DNA from: Streptomyces sp. KL109B
Lineage (GTDB): Bacteria; Actinomycetota; Actinomycetes; Streptomycetales; Streptomycetaceae
Direction of reading: 5' to 3'
Assembly: GCF_030766935.1 (NCBI RefSeq)
Contig: NZ_JASERL010000013.1
Coordinates: 124,001-188,000, forward strand
Length of the DNA: 64,000 nucleotides
Below are positions 41,861 through 51,633 of this stretch, one piece after another. The translations under genes and the position numbers were made by a program. Every line of letters begins with the position of its first letter. Position 1 is the first letter of the stretch. The notes under the pieces were generated by a model. The model did no database searches. It saw only the letters and a list, made by a program, of their open reading frames with translations, and had not been told where the DNA came from.

Positions 41861-42674
41861 GTCCGCCGGACCCCTTCCCGTTCCTGTTCTCGTTCCCGTT
41901 CTCGTTTTCCTTTCCGGACCCCTTACCTGTTTCCTTCGTGGCCGCGTCGATCGCCGATACGAATGTCTTCAGGGGCTGTGCGCCCAGGATCGGTTTGTCG
42001 TTGACGAGGAAGGCGGGGGTGCTCGTCACGCCCAGTTGGTAGCCCTCGTCCTGGTCGCGTGCGACCGCCTTGCGGGCCGCCGCGCTCGCCATGTCCGTAC
42101 GGAACGTGTCGAGGTCCGGCACGCCCGCCTCGCGTGCCATCGCCACCAGCTTCTCGGCGCTGAACTCGCCGGAGTTGCGTTCGCGCGGCTTGCCGAAGGC
42201 GGTGTCGTAGAACTCCCAGAACTTGTCCTGCTTTCCGGCGGCCCAGCCGGCCAGCGCGGCCTGGTCGGACTCCTTGCCGAAGACGGGGAAGTTGCGCCAC
42301 TCGATGCGCAGGACGCCCTTGTCGACGTAGCGGCGCAGGAGTTCGGGCTCGGTCTCGCGGGCGAACTGGCCGCAGAACGGGCACTGGAAGTCCGCGTACT
42401 CGATCAGTACGACGGGTGCGTCGGCCCGGCCCACGGCCATGGCGTCGGACGGGCTGCGCCGGGCGAGGGCGAGGAGCCCCTCGTCGGCGGGGGCGGCGGA
42501 CGGGGTGGACACGGACGCGGCAGCCGAGGGCTTGTCGCGGGCCGAGCCACGGTTCGCGGTGCTGTCGTGGTCGCCGCCGTTCGCGGTGAGGGCGAGTACG
42601 GCGGTCGCCGCCGCGGCCACGAGTACACCACCCGCGAGGTACAGGCGCAGGCGGTAGGAAGGTGTTGCAGGCAT
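41853..42674 (-). CDS. DsbA-family thioredoxin-fold exported protein
   Basis: A 273-aa protein from ATG 42674. An N-terminal signal-anchor (LYLAGGVLVAAAATAVLALT) exports a thioredoxin-fold domain with the active site FQCPFCGQFA and the cis-Pro loop VTSTPAFLV. The fold and CPFC motif match DsbA_4/DSBA oxidoreductases that form or shuffle disulfides outside the cell. The tail (KGSGKENENGNENRNGKGSG) is low complexity. It is 37 bp downstream of the CPVC membrane protein and overlaps the CcdA-like gene. Confidence 0.88.
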   Translation of the reverse strand: MPATPSYRLRLYLAGGVLVAAAATAVLALTANGGDHDSTANRGSARDKPSAAASVSTPSAAPADEGLLALARRSPSDAMAVGRADAPVVLIEYADFQCPFCGQFARETEPELLRRYVDKGVLRIEWRNFPVFGKESDQAALAGWAAGKQDKFWEFYDTAFGKPRERNSGEFSAEKLVAMAREAGVPDLDTFRTDMASAAARKAVARDQDEGYQLGVTSTPAFLVNDKPILGAQPLKTFVSAIDAATKETGKGSGKENENGNENRNGKGSGGHE

Positions 42675-42711
42675 GGGGGAACTCCGCGTAGGGGGAGAGG
42701 TGACGAAGATG

Positions 42712-43176
42712 TCAGGGGGTGCAGGTCGTCGCGTTGTTCAGGCGGCGCAGTGCCGCCTCGGCGAGCAGGGCGACCGAGGCCACCGCGAGCAGGGGCTGCA
42801 AGGGCGCCCAGTAGCTGAGCGCGCCGGACGTGCCGATCAGCAGCAGCACGAGCTTGTTGCACACCGGGCAGCCGACCGCGAAGAACGACAGCACCGCACC
42901 GGCCGCGCCGAAGCGGCTCACGCGTTCAGTGCGCGGTGACGTGACGTACGTGCCCAGGACGAGGCCTGCCAAGGCCGAGGTCAGGGCGAGGGCGGGGTAG
43001 TTCCACCACTGGACGGGGACGGAACGGCTGAACAGCGGGTTGGGCACGACATCCGTGGGGATGCCGACGACGGCGGCGGTGACGAGCGCACCGGCGCCCG
43101 CGACCCACCACTGCCGTGCCCGCCACGTGAGCAGCGACCGGCCCGCCCGGCTGACAGAGCGCCGGGAAGAGCGCAT
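42712..43176 (-). CDS. small four-helix membrane protein with CPVC motif
   Basis: A 154-aa membrane protein from ATG 43176, with four predicted helices (VAGAGALVTAAVVGIPTDVV, YPALALTSALAGLVLGTYVT, AAGAVLSFFAVG, PLLAVASVALLAEA). A CxxC pair (GCPVCNKLVLLLIGTSG) sits at the start of the third helix region. I do not recognise a named family. With the DsbA-like and CcdA-like neighbours on the same strand it fits a membrane thiol-relay role, which is inference. Confidence 0.7.
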   Translation of the reverse strand: MRSSRRSVSRAGRSLLTWRARQWWVAGAGALVTAAVVGIPTDVVPNPLFSRSVPVQWWNYPALALTSALAGLVLGTYVTSPRTERVSRFGAAGAVLSFFAVGCPVCNKLVLLLIGTSGALSYWAPLQPLLAVASVALLAEAALRRLNNATTCTP

Positions 43177-43232
43177 GAGGAAGGACTCCGTTCAACTGCG
43201 GGGAGAGGGAAGGCGGGACCACACGGGTCGGC

Positions 43233-43652
43233 CTAGATCCGCAGGACGGAGGTGGTGACGGGGGGTGGGGGTGGCTCGGGTCCGGAGGTGCGGGAGTGGA
43301 CGGTGTCCGTGATGAACTGCCGTGCGACGTCCGGGGTTTGGGCGGGGGCGGCGAGGGCGGGCGCGTCGGCCTGGCTGTGGGTGTGGACCGTGCCGGACTC
43401 GGCCACCGCCTTCTCCTTGCCGCACGGAGCCGTGGGCTCGGCGGAGGCGTGGGACGCCGCGCTCATCTGCGGGCCCGCGACCGCGACCGTGACCGCGGGC
43501 CGCTCGGCCGCCGTCGTCCGGTCGGCCGCTTCCATCGCGCGCGTGAACAGGCACAAGACGCCGACGAGGGCGACCAGCAGGGCGAGGCCGCCGCGCAGCA
43601 CGACCGCAGGAGCGACCGCGGTCGCGCCCCGACGCCGTGCCCATCGCCTCAT
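43233..43652 (-). CDS. small exported hypothetical protein of the thiol cluster
   Basis: A 139-aa protein from ATG 43652 (MRRWARRRGATAVAPAVVLR), chosen because the basic start directly precedes one hydrophobic helix (ALLVALVGVLCLFTRAM). The remainder is Ala/Pro-rich and probably extracytoplasmic, with a single Cys in APCGKEK and a Pro run near the C-terminus. I do not recognise a family. It is the first gene of the minus-strand cluster (43652 to 41015) and may be a substrate or partner of the redox proteins. Confidence 0.6.
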   Translation of the reverse strand: MRRWARRRGATAVAPAVVLRGGLALLVALVGVLCLFTRAMEAADRTTAAERPAVTVAVAGPQMSAASHASAEPTAPCGKEKAVAESGTVHTHSQADAPALAAPAQTPDVARQFITDTVHSRTSGPEPPPPPVTTSVLRI

Positions 43653-43709
43653 GCCGCCCAGCCTAAGCCACCCGCCGCCGCACACCGCTACACACAACAC
43701 CGCCACACA

Positions 43710-43753
43710 CCACTGCCTCCCCGTACGTGACTTGATGTACGGGGAGGCAGTGG
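43710..43753. terminator. 17-bp hairpin after the HTH gene
   Basis: A perfect 17-bp inverted repeat (CCACTGCCTCCCCGTAC and complement) with a 10-nt loop, 14 bp after the stop of the minus-strand HTH gene and 57 bp before the thiol cluster. The adjacent 43678-43715 is CA-rich. Confidence 0.8.
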
Positions 43754-43766
43754 GGGGCGGGGTGGC

Positions 43767-44336
43767 TCAGCCGTGGCGCGGGCCGGGGAAGACGCCGGGG
43801 CGGGTGTCGTCGCGCAAGCCGGAGCTGCCCGCGGTCGGCTGGGTCGGCAGCGCGCGGGCGGCCGGCACCGACGGGGACAGCGGGCCCGCGCCCATCGGCA
43901 CCGTGGGGCGCGTGGCCTGCGTGGGGGACGGCAGGGCGGACGCGGGTGCCTCCGTGCCGCGCTCGGCGTCGGCCGCCGCCTGGGTGGCGGCCCTGCGCGC
44001 CCCGTACCTGCGGTGGACCGCCTGCTTGGTGACGCCGAGCGCGGAGCCCACCGCGTCCCACGAGAACCCCAGTGAACGGTCGAAGTCCACGGCTGCGGTG
44101 ACCAACGTCTCGACGCTGTCGCGCAGTTCCTGGGCGAGACGGACGGTGGGGGCGGGCGCCCTCCCGTAGACGACGAAGCCCGCGGAGGGACCGGAGCGGC
44201 GCGGGCGGTAGACGTTGCCCAACTGCGCGGTGAGGGTGCGCAGTGCGTCCACCTGACGGCGGACCCGCTCGATGTCCCGCACAAGGAGATGCAGGCTGGC
44301 CCGTGCCTGGGCGTCGTGGGTTGCGTGGTCGGCCAT
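43767..44336 (-). CDS. HTH DNA-binding protein, actinobacterial hypothetical family
   Basis: A 189-aa protein from ATG 44336 ([20 protein letters not shown]); a longer reading upstream covers the repeat-rich promoter and is unlikely. An N-terminal helical region ([20 protein letters not shown]) precedes a clear helix-turn-helix, [20 protein letters not shown], of the type seen in many small streptomycete regulators. A Pro/Ala/Thr-rich disordered tail follows. Upstream lies a cluster of CGGCACCGAT-like palindromes that may be its operator. Target genes are unknown. Confidence 0.78.
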   Translation of the reverse strand: MADHATHDAQARASLHLLVRDIERVRRQVDALRTLTAQLGNVYRPRRSGPSAGFVVYGRAPAPTVRLAQELRDSVETLVTAAVDFDRSLGFSWDAVGSALGVTKQAVHRRYGARRAATQAAADAERGTEAPASALPSPTQATRPTVPMGAGPLSPSVPAARALPTQPTAGSSGLRDDTRPGVFPGPRHG

Positions 44337-44408
44337 GAACAAGCCTCTCGAACCGGCGATGTAGATGTGAAAAGGAAAGAAATCGGGGCCACGCTCGCGT
44401 CCGGCGAC

Positions 44409-44486
44409 ACCGGCACCTGTAGATCGGCACCGATCATCGGCGCCGATGAACGGCACCGATCACTGACACCGGTACCGATACCGATT
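44409..44486. promoter_or_regulatory. Cluster of (A/T)CGGCACCGAT palindromes between HTH gene and fmt
   Basis: In the 336-bp divergent gap, GATCGGCACCGATC (44422-44435), ATCGGCGCCGAT (44436-44447, perfect palindrome), CGGCACCGATCA (44451-44462) and GGTACCGATACCGAT (44471-44485) follow each other. The iteration looks like a multi-site operator. The rest of the gap holds no gene. Confidence 0.55.
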
Positions 44487-44672
44487 GCGGCCCATTGACT
44501 GGTCAACTCTTTCTTGACCAACGCGCCATCCGGTGAGGGGTCACGCTGTTCGGGCGTATCCGCATATGCGCGGGGCGCGCGTCGTGACGTGCGCCCCGTA
44601 AGCGCCCGCGGCACGGCGCCCATAGACTGGTGCGCTGCCCGTGACCCTGCCCCGAGAGGCCGTAAGCCACCG

Positions 44673-45602
44673 ATGAAGCTCGTCTTCGCCGGCACCCCCG
44701 AGGTCGCCGTTCCCGCTCTGGACGCCCTGATCGCCTCCGACCGGCACGAGGTCGCCGCGGTCGTCACCCGGCCCGACGCCCCGGCGGGGCGCGGCCGCCG
44801 ACTGGTCGCGAGCCCGGTCGCCGAGCGGGCCGAGGAGGCCGGCATCGAGGTGCTGAAGCCCGCGAAGCCACGGGACGAGGAGTTCCTGGCGCGGCTGCGG
44901 GAGATCGGCCCCGACTGCTGCCCGGTCGTCGCCTACGGGGCGCTGCTGCCGAAGGTGGCGCTCGACGTGCCCGCCCGCGGCTGGGTCAATCTGCACTTCT
45001 CGCTGCTGCCCGCGTGGCGGGGCGCCGCGCCCGTGCAGCACGCGGTGATGGCGGGCGACGAGATCACGGGTGCGTCGACGTTCCTGATCGAGGAGGGGCT
45101 CGACTCCGGGCCCGTGTACGGGACCGTGACCGAGGCCGTGCGGGGGACCGACACCAGTGGTGACCTGCTGACCCGGCTCGCGTTCGCCGGGGCAGGGCTG
45201 CTCGCCGCCACGATGGACGGCATCGAGGACGGCACCGTGGAGGCCGTGGCGCAGCCCGCCGACGGGGTCTCGCTCGCCCCGAAGATCACGGTGGAGGACG
45301 CCCGTATCGACTGGAACGCGCCCGCCCTGCGCGTCGACCGCGTGGTGCGCGGCTGTACGCCCGCGCCGGGTGCCTGGACCGAGTTCCGCGGCGAGCGGCT
45401 CAAGGTGCGTACGGCCGTCCTCGCGCCCGACCGGACGGATCTGGCTCCCGGCGAGATCGGCGCGGGCAAGAAGAACCTCTATGTAGGTACGGGTTCGCAC
45501 GCCGTCGAGCTGCTGTGGGTGCAGGCGCAGGGCAAGAAGCCGATGGCCGCGGCGGACTGGGCGCGGGGCACGCGGATCGCCGCGGGGGAGCGGCTGGGCT
45601 GA
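44673..45602 (+). CDS. fmt: methionyl-tRNA formyltransferase
   Basis: A 309-aa enzyme formylating Met-tRNA-fMet with 10-formyl-THF. It starts [20 protein letters not shown] and has the catalytic Asn-His-Asp set in [20 protein letters not shown] and [20 protein letters not shown]. The C-terminal OB-like tRNA-binding domain is present. The normal order fmt-rsmB follows. Conserved start and AGAGG-type ribosome-binding sequence support ATG 44673. Confidence 0.96.
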   Translation: MKLVFAGTPEVAVPALDALIASDRHEVAAVVTRPDAPAGRGRRLVASPVAERAEEAGIEVLKPAKPRDEEFLARLREIGPDCCPVVAYGALLPKVALDVPARGWVNLHFSLLPAWRGAAPVQHAVMAGDEITGASTFLIEEGLDSGPVYGTVTEAVRGTDTSGDLLTRLAFAGAGLLAATMDGIEDGTVEAVAQPADGVSLAPKITVEDARIDWNAPALRVDRVVRGCTPAPGAWTEFRGERLKVRTAVLAPDRTDLAPGEIGAGKKNLYVGTGSHAVELLWVQAQGKKPMAAADWARGTRIAAGERLG

Positions 45603-45620
45603 GGCCCGGCCGAGGCCCGT

Positions 45621-45650
45621 GGGGGTCCGTGGGGGTCCGTGGGGGTCCGT
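45621..45650 (+). repeat. Three 10-bp tandem repeats upstream of rsmB
   Basis: GGGGGTCCGT occurs three times in a row in the 134-bp fmt-rsmB gap, preceded by a partial unit. It is intergenic; no function seen. Confidence 0.85.
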
Positions 45651-45736
45651 CGGGCGTGCGCGACGTACGCTGGGAGGGTTCATTTAGGCGTACGACCCGT
45701 GCGTAGCGCCCGTACGATCCCAGCAGCGGAGCACCT

Positions 45737-47203
45737 TTGAGTGACCAGCCCGGCCGTGGCCCCCGTAATTCCGGAACGCCAGGTAAGTCAGGCAAGCCAG
45801 GCAATCCCGGTAAGCCGCACCGTCGTCCCAAGAAGGATCCCGTGCGCATCCTCGCCTTCGAGGCGTTGCGCGCGGTGGACGAGCGGGACGCGTACGCGAA
45901 CCTCGTGCTGCCGCCGCTGTTGCGCAAGGCGCGCGAGAAGGGCGATTTCGACGGGCGGGACGCCGCGCTCGCGACCGAGCTCGTGTACGGGACGCTGCGC
46001 GGGCAGGGGACGTACGACGCGATCGTGGCGGCGTGCATCGACCGGCCGCTGCGGGAGGTCGACCCGCCGGTCCTGGACGTGCTGAATCTGGGTGTGCACC
46101 AGCTGCTGGCGACGCGGATTCCGACGCACGCCGCCGTGTCCGCGTCGGTCGAGCTGGCGCGGGTCGTGCTCGGGGACGGGCGGGCCAAGTTCGTCAACGC
46201 CGTGCTGCGGAAGGTCTCGCGGGACGATCTCGACGGGTGGGTCGAGCGGGTCGCGCCGCCGTACGACGAGGACCCCGAGGACCATCTGGCGGTTGTCCAT
46301 TCGCATCCGCGATGGGTTGTTTCGGCGCTGTGGGACTCGCTGGGCGGCGGGCGTGCCGGGATCGAGGATCTGCTGGAGGCCGACAACGAGCGGCCCGAGG
46401 TGACGCTCGTGGCGCGACCGGGGCGGACCACTGCCGAGGCCGTACTCGCCGAGGTGGGCGAGGAGTCGGGGCTTCCGGGGCGCTGGTCGCCGTACGCCGT
46501 GCGGCTCGCCGAGGGTGGTGAGCCGGGGGCGTTCGATGTGGTGCGGTCCGGGCGGGCCGGGGTGCAGGACGAGGGAAGTCAGCTGGTTGCCCTTGCGCTC
46601 GCGAACGCTCCGATCGAGGGGCGGGACGAGCGGTGGCTCGACGGGTGTGCCGGTCCCGGGGGCAAGGCGGCCATGCTGGCGGGGCTCGCAAGTGAGCGGG
46701 GCGCGACGCTGCTCGCGTCGGAGAAGCAGCCGCACCGGGCCGGGCTGGTCGGCAAGGCGCTGGCCGGGAATCCGGGGCCGTATCAGGTGATCGCCGCGGA
46801 CGGTACGCGTCCGCCGTGGCGGCCGGGGACCTTCGACCGGGTGCTGATGGACGTTCCGTGTACGGGACTTGGGGCGTTGCGGAGGCGTCCTGAGGCGCGG
46901 TGGCGGCGGCGTCCCGAGGACCTGGACGGGTTCGGGCCGTTGCAGCGGGAGCTGCTGCGCAAGGCGCTCGAGGCGGTGCGGGTCGGGGGCGTCGTGGGGT
47001 ATGCGACGTGTTCGCCGCACTTGGCGGAGACGCGGGCGGTGGTCGATGACGTGGTGAAGCGGGTTGGTGGGGTTGAACTGGTGGATGTGCGGGCGTTGTT
47101 GGAGGGGGTGCCGGGGTTGGGGGATGGGCCTGATGTGCAGTTGTGGCCGCACTTGCACGGTACCGATGCGATGTATTTGGCGTTGATTCGGCGGACCGCG
47201 TAG
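45737..47203 (+). CDS. rsmB: 16S rRNA (cytosine-967 C5)-methyltransferase RsmB
   Basis: A 488-aa fusion of an N-terminal NusB-like RNA-binding domain (RILAFEALRAVDERDAYANL) and a SAM-dependent methyltransferase. Motif I is LDGCAGPGGKAAML; motif IV is MDVPCTGLGALRRRPEARW; motif VI has the catalytic Cys in GYATCSPHLAETRAVV. TTG 45737 (MSDQPGRGPRNSG) is used, with GGAG just upstream; no ATG or GTG lies nearby in frame. The N-terminal 30 residues are Gly/Pro/Lys-rich. Confidence 0.93.
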   Translation: MSDQPGRGPRNSGTPGKSGKPGNPGKPHRRPKKDPVRILAFEALRAVDERDAYANLVLPPLLRKAREKGDFDGRDAALATELVYGTLRGQGTYDAIVAACIDRPLREVDPPVLDVLNLGVHQLLATRIPTHAAVSASVELARVVLGDGRAKFVNAVLRKVSRDDLDGWVERVAPPYDEDPEDHLAVVHSHPRWVVSALWDSLGGGRAGIEDLLEADNERPEVTLVARPGRTTAEAVLAEVGEESGLPGRWSPYAVRLAEGGEPGAFDVVRSGRAGVQDEGSQLVALALANAPIEGRDERWLDGCAGPGGKAAMLAGLASERGATLLASEKQPHRAGLVGKALAGNPGPYQVIAADGTRPPWRPGTFDRVLMDVPCTGLGALRRRPEARWRRRPEDLDGFGPLQRELLRKALEAVRVGGVVGYATCSPHLAETRAVVDDVVKRVGGVELVDVRALLEGVPGLGDGPDVQLWPHLHGTDAMYLALIRRTA

Positions 47204-47235
47204 GTCTTGTTGCGGTCGGCCGTGGCTGAGGTTGC

Positions 47236-47281
47236 GGGGCTCTGCCCCGGGCCCCGCTGCTCAATCGCCGCAGGGGCTTGA
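47236..47281 (+). repeat. 46-bp dispersed repeat, copy B
   Basis: Second copy of the element at 12511, differing at two positions (GGGCCCC for GGACCCC; TCAATCGC for TCCATCGC). It lies just before the 3' end of the MMPL gene (stop 47288) and 33 bp after rsmB. Confidence 0.75.
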
Positions 47282-47287
47282 TTTGGG

Positions 47288-49495
47288 TCACTGTGTCCGC
47301 GAAGTGTCCCGTTGTGTCAGGGAGTTGGGCCACCAGACCTTTGAACCCACGTCCAGGAACAGGGACGTCACCAGTACCGAGCGGACGATGAACGTGTCCA
47401 GGAGGACGCCCACCGCCACCGCGAAGCCGATTTCGGCGAAGGCGACCATCGGGAGGGTGCCGAGGGCGGCGAACGTGCCCGCCAGGACCAGGCCCGCCGA
47501 GGTGATCACCGCGCCGGTCGCGGCGAGGCCCGTGAGGACGCCGGGGCGGGTGCCCTGGCGGGCGGCTTCCTCGCGGATGCGGGTCGTGAGGAAGATGTTG
47601 TAGTCGATGCCGAGCGCCACCAGGAAGACGAAGACGAACAGCGGGAAGTCCGTGGACTCGCCCGCGTAGTCGAAGAGGTGGCGGAAGGCCAGCGCGCTGA
47701 TGCCGAGGGCCGCCGCGAAGGACAGGACGACCGTTCCGATCAGCAGCAGCGGCGCGATCAGGGCACGTAGGAGCAGGCAGAGGATCAGCAGGACGACCGT
47801 CAGGACCAGCGGGATCACGAGTTTGTTGTCGTGCGCGGTCGCCCGGTCCATGTCGAGCAGCGCCGCCGTGCCGCCGCCCACCTTGGCGTCCGCGCCGTCG
47901 ACCGCGTGCACCGCGGCGCGCACCCGGTCCACCGTGTCCTTCGCGGCCTGGCTGTCGGAGGGGTCGGTGGTCGTCGCCTCGAAGAGGATCCGGCCGTCCG
48001 CCCGGGGTTTGGTGTTCGGGGGTACGCCGATGCTCTGTGCCACCACTCCGTCGGTCGTGGCCACCGCCCGGGTCACCTGGGCGCGGTGCCCCTGGTCCGC
48101 GATGATGACGAGCGGGTCGCCGGTGCCCGCGGGGAAGTACTCCGCCGAGACCTCCTGTCCCACGATCGAGTCCGGTTTGTCGGTGAACGAGTCGGCGTTG
48201 CTGATGCCCGCCGCCTCCAGCTGGATCAGTCCGAGGGACAGGAGCGCGAGCGCCGCCGCCGTCACGCCCCAGGTCATGCGCGGGCGGCGGGCGATGCGCT
48301 GTCCGATGCGGGCCCACAGGCCGCGCTCGGTGGGTTCCACGGAGCCGACGTGCGGGATCACCGGCCAGAACAGCCAGCGGCCGAAGATCACCAGGAGGGC
48401 AGGGAACAGGGTCAGCATCGCGAGCAGGGCCACGGCCACGCCGATCGCGGCGACCGGGCCGAGGCCCCGCGTCGAGTTCATGTCGGCGGTGAGGAGGACG
48501 AGCATGCTGAGGACGACCGTGGCGCCCGAGGCGAGGACGGCGGGGCCCGCCCGGTGCAGGGCCAGCGCCATCGCCTCGTGCCGGTCCTCGTGCCGGCGCA
48601 GCTCCTCCCGGTAGCGGGCGACCAGGAGCAGCGCGTAGTCCGTCCCCGCGCCGAACACGAGGACGGTGAGGATGCCCGCGCTCTGCCCGTTCACCGTGAG
48701 TCCCGCGTGCGCGGCCAGGAGATAGATCAGCGCCTGCGCCGTGAACAGCGCCGCCACCACACTCAGTACCGGTACGAGCAGCAGGGACGGGCTCCGGTAC
48801 GTGAACAGCAGGATGACGATGACGATGCCGAGGGCGGAGAAGAGGAGCGTCGAGTCGATGCCCTCGAACGCCTCCGAGAAGTCCGCCGATGTGCCGCCCG
48901 GCCCCGTGATGTGGATCTGCAGGCCGTCCGTCGTCTTGCCGGTCAGGTCCCGGACGGAGTCCACGGCGGGCGCGATCTGCTGCCAGCCCTCGGGGCCCAT
49001 CGTGATCGGTACGTAGATCTGCGCGGCGGACGCCCCGGACCGCTTGTCGAGGACGGGTCCTCGGGTCTCCGTGCCGCGCACCCCGTGCTCGTCGAGCTGC
49101 TTGATCTGGGTGACGTCCTTGGCGATCCGGGCCCGGTCCGCGACGGTGAGCCCGCCCTCGCGCGCGTAGATCACCACGGCGGGGATGGTCTCCGGCCTGA
49201 AGTCCTTGGAGATGTCGAGGACTTGGGTGGACTCGGCGGAACCCGGCAGCCAGGACTGGGCGTCGTTGTCCTGCGCGTCGGTGAGCTTCTGGGCGAGCGG
49301 CGCGGTGCCCACGATGACCACCAGCCACAGCAGCAGCACCAGCCACTTGCTGCGCCGGCCGCACACCAGCCAGGCCACACCCTGGCGCCCGGATCCCGGG
49401 CCCGCCGGGCCGGCGGTGCCGCCCGCACCCGCCGCCGTGCCGCCTGAAGTGTCCGCCGCCCCTGCCGTGCCCGTCGTGCTCTTGTCGTCCGCCAT
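47288..49495 (-). CDS. MMPL-family RND transporter
   Basis: A 735-aa polytopic membrane protein from ATG 49495 ([19 protein letters not shown]), with GGGGGAC upstream. A Gly/Ala/Thr-rich cytoplasmic start is followed by one helix ([20 protein letters not shown]), a periplasmic-type domain, five helices ([40 protein letters not shown]) and a second similar half ([20 protein letters not shown]). [19 protein letters not shown] and [17 protein letters not shown] are the two signature proton-relay helices. Such proteins export lipids, siderophores or antibiotics; the substrate is not apparent. The frame is open far upstream but that part lies antisense to rpe. Confidence 0.88.
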   Translation of the reverse strand: MADDKSTTGTAGAADTSGGTAAGAGGTAGPAGPGSGRQGVAWLVCGRRSKWLVLLLWLVVIVGTAPLAQKLTDAQDNDAQSWLPGSAESTQVLDISKDFRPETIPAVVIYAREGGLTVADRARIAKDVTQIKQLDEHGVRGTETRGPVLDKRSGASAAQIYVPITMGPEGWQQIAPAVDSVRDLTGKTTDGLQIHITGPGGTSADFSEAFEGIDSTLLFSALGIVIVILLFTYRSPSLLLVPVLSVVAALFTAQALIYLLAAHAGLTVNGQSAGILTVLVFGAGTDYALLLVARYREELRRHEDRHEAMALALHRAGPAVLASGATVVLSMLVLLTADMNSTRGLGPVAAIGVAVALLAMLTLFPALLVIFGRWLFWPVIPHVGSVEPTERGLWARIGQRIARRPRMTWGVTAAALALLSLGLIQLEAAGISNADSFTDKPDSIVGQEVSAEYFPAGTGDPLVIIADQGHRAQVTRAVATTDGVVAQSIGVPPNTKPRADGRILFEATTTDPSDSQAAKDTVDRVRAAVHAVDGADAKVGGGTAALLDMDRATAHDNKLVIPLVLTVVLLILCLLLRALIAPLLLIGTVVLSFAAALGISALAFRHLFDYAGESTDFPLFVFVFLVALGIDYNIFLTTRIREEAARQGTRPGVLTGLAATGAVITSAGLVLAGTFAALGTLPMVAFAEIGFAVAVGVLLDTFIVRSVLVTSLFLDVGSKVWWPNSLTQRDTSRTQ

Positions 49496-49666
49496 GGCGT
49501 CCGTCCCCCGGCCCCGCGTCGCGCGCGGCCCTCCCCCAGGGGGCCGCGTACCGGCCCCTCCTGCGAGCCGCCAAGAATGGCACGGGTGGGCACGGCTCGG
49601 CATCGGTCGCACGTCTTGGTCCGGACCGAGGCGGAGGGTGGGCGCCGGGCATGGCACGCTTGGGGC

Positions 49667-50353
49667 ATGGCCGTGCAGATCAACCCCAGCATCCTGTCCG
49701 CGGACTTCGCCCGCCTTGCCGACGAGGCAAAGGCCGTCGAAGGCGCCGATTGGCTCCATGTCGACGTCATGGACAACCACTTCGTCCCGAACCTGACCCT
49801 CGGGGTTCCGGTCGTAGAGTCGCTGGCGCGCGCGACGGACACCCCGTTGGACTGCCATCTGATGATCGAGGACCCCGATCGCTGGGCCCCTCAGTACGTC
49901 GAAGCGGGGGCCGGCTCCGTCACCTTCCACGCGGAGGCCGCCGCCGCTCCCGTCCGCCTCGCGCGCGAGATCCGCGCCAAGGGCGCCCGCTCCTCGATGG
50001 CCCTGAAGCCGGCCACGCCGATCGAGCCGTACGAGGATCTGCTGCCCGAGCTGGACATGTTGCTGATCATGACGGTTGAGCCGGGATTCGGCGGGCAGTC
50101 GTTCCTCGACATCATGTTGCCCAAGATCCGCCGCACCCGTGAGCTGATCGGGAAGCACGGTCTGGAGCTCTGGCTGCAGGTCGACGGCGGGGTCTCCGCC
50201 GCGACGGTCGAGCGGTGCGCGGAGGCGGGAGCCGACGTCTTCGTCGCCGGTTCGGCGGTGTACGGGGCGAAGGACCCGGCAGAGGCGGTACGTGCACTGC
50301 GCACCCAGGCGGAGGGCGCCACGGCGTCGGCGGCCTGGGCGTGCGACCACTGA
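49667..50353 (+). CDS. rpe: ribulose-phosphate 3-epimerase
   Basis: A 228-aa TIM-barrel enzyme of the pentose phosphate pathway, from ATG 49667 ([20 protein letters not shown]). It shows the metal-binding [41 protein letters not shown] and [14 protein letters not shown] 49667 matches the family start. It is divergent from the MMPL gene and followed by the intergenic 13-bp repeat tract. Confidence 0.96.
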   Translation: MAVQINPSILSADFARLADEAKAVEGADWLHVDVMDNHFVPNLTLGVPVVESLARATDTPLDCHLMIEDPDRWAPQYVEAGAGSVTFHAEAAAAPVRLAREIRAKGARSSMALKPATPIEPYEDLLPELDMLLIMTVEPGFGGQSFLDIMLPKIRRTRELIGKHGLELWLQVDGGVSAATVERCAEAGADVFVAGSAVYGAKDPAEAVRALRTQAEGATASAAWACDH

Positions 50354-50470
50354 GCCACGGGTACGTGAACGGCTTCCTTCAGGGCTGATCGACCGCGTCG
50401 GATCTGCAAGGATGAACCGCGTATCGAGGTTGTGAACGACGAACGGCGTGAGCAGCGGTCGAGGCCTTGC

Positions 50471-50562
50471 CGAAGAGCATGACCGAAGAGCATGACCGAA
50501 GAGCGTTGTCGAAGAGCGCTACCGAAGAGCGCTACCGAAGAGACTGAAGAGACTGAAGACAA
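50471..50562 (+). repeat. 13-bp tandem repeat upstream of SorC gene
   Basis: Five 13-bp units (CGAAGAGCATGAC, twice; CGAAGAGCGTTGT; CGAAGAGCGCTAC, twice) run from 50471 to 50535, then decay into CGAAGAGAC and TGAAGAGAC. The 13-bp length does not keep a reading frame, so it is non-coding. The strand is purine-rich, and the tract ends 23 bp before the SorC start. Confidence 0.92.
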
Positions 50563-50585
50563 AGAAGAGAAGTGAGGAGAACGCC

Positions 50586-51605
50586 GTGTCCGCATCATCG
50601 GCGGGACGGGCGGCCCTGCGGATGGGACCCGCGGAGCTGGTGCAGGCGGCGGCCATGGCCCGTCGCTTCTACCTGGAGGGCAAGTCCAAGATCCAGATCG
50701 CCGAGGAGTTCGGCGTGAGCCGCTTCAAGGTGGCGCGGGTTCTCGAGACCGCCCTCGAGCGGGATCTCGTACGCATCGAGATCCGGGTCCCTGCCGAACT
50801 GGACGCGGAGCGTTCCGACGCCCTGCGCGCCCGCTACGGGCTGCGGCACGCGGTCGTCGTCGAGTCGCCCGCGGAGGTCGACGAGTCGCCCGACCCGGAG
50901 AACCTGGGGGAGGTCGCGGCGGATCTGCTGGGCGAGCTGGTCACCGAGGGCGATGTGCTCGGCCTCGCGTGGGGCCGCTCCACGATCCACATGGCCGCCG
51001 CCCTCGACCGGCTTCCGCCGTGCACCGTCGTGCAGTTGACGGGCGTGTACGACGCGGGGACCGCGGAGCGCGGGTCTGTCGAGGCCGTGCGGCGTGCGGC
51101 GCAGGTGTCGGGCGGCGACGCGCACCCGATCTACGCGCCGATGCTGCTGCCGGACGCCGCGACGGCGACGGCGCTGCGCAACCAGACGGGGATCGCCCGC
51201 GCCTTCGAGTACTTCGACAAGGTCACCGTGGCGTGCGTGTCCATCGGCTCGTGGGAGCCGGGGATCTCGACCGTGCACGACATGCTGAGCGACGAGGAGC
51301 GCGCGCACTACGCGTCCCTCGGTGTCGCCGCCGAGATGTCCGCGCACCTGTTTGACGCGCAGGGGCGGCGGGTCGGGCGGGACCTCGGGGAGCGGTGCAT
51401 CACCGTGGAGGCGGATCGCCTCCGGCGGATACCGGAGGTCGTCGCGATCGCGGGTGGGCAGCGGAAGGCCGCCGCCATCGACGCGGTGTTGCGGTCGGGG
51501 CTGGTGACGTCCTTGGTCACCGATACCGCCGCGGCCGACTTCCTGCTGGCCGCCGGGGCGGCGCCGAAGCCGGCGTTGCAGAGGGCGGATCCGGACGGGG
51601 TGTGA
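50586..51605 (+). CDS. SorC/DeoR-type sugar-binding transcriptional regulator
   Basis: A 339-aa regulator from GTG 50586, with AGGAGAA upstream. The N-terminal HTH is KSKIQIAEEFGVSRFKVARV; the effector-binding domain (from about 95) belongs to the SorC sugar-isomerase-like family, seen in GDVLGLAWGRSTIHMAAALD and VACVSIGSWEPGISTVHDML. Such proteins respond to phosphorylated sugars and often control a nearby transport or catabolic operon; none is evident here except rpe upstream. The 13-bp repeat tract lies in the probable promoter. Confidence 0.85.
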   Translation: MSASSAGRAALRMGPAELVQAAAMARRFYLEGKSKIQIAEEFGVSRFKVARVLETALERDLVRIEIRVPAELDAERSDALRARYGLRHAVVVESPAEVDESPDPENLGEVAADLLGELVTEGDVLGLAWGRSTIHMAAALDRLPPCTVVQLTGVYDAGTAERGSVEAVRRAAQVSGGDAHPIYAPMLLPDAATATALRNQTGIARAFEYFDKVTVACVSIGSWEPGISTVHDMLSDEERAHYASLGVAAEMSAHLFDAQGRRVGRDLGERCITVEADRLRRIPEVVAIAGGQRKAAAIDAVLRSGLVTSLVTDTAAADFLLAAGAAPKPALQRADPDGV

Positions 51606-51633
51606 CTGTTGCGGGGAGCGGGGTTGACGTCGC

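Noticed and set aside
46194-49652. An 1152-codon minus-strand frame overlapping rsmB and the MMPL gene
   Set aside because: Wrong frame of the MMPL gene; Pro/Arg/Ala low complexity.
49496-50350. N-terminal extension of the MMPL protein
   Set aside because: The open frame continues, but it would be antisense to rpe and lacks a Shine-Dalgarno; ATG 49495 has one.
50471-50562. CRISPR array
   Set aside because: Units are 13 bp in direct contact without spacers, and no cas genes are present.
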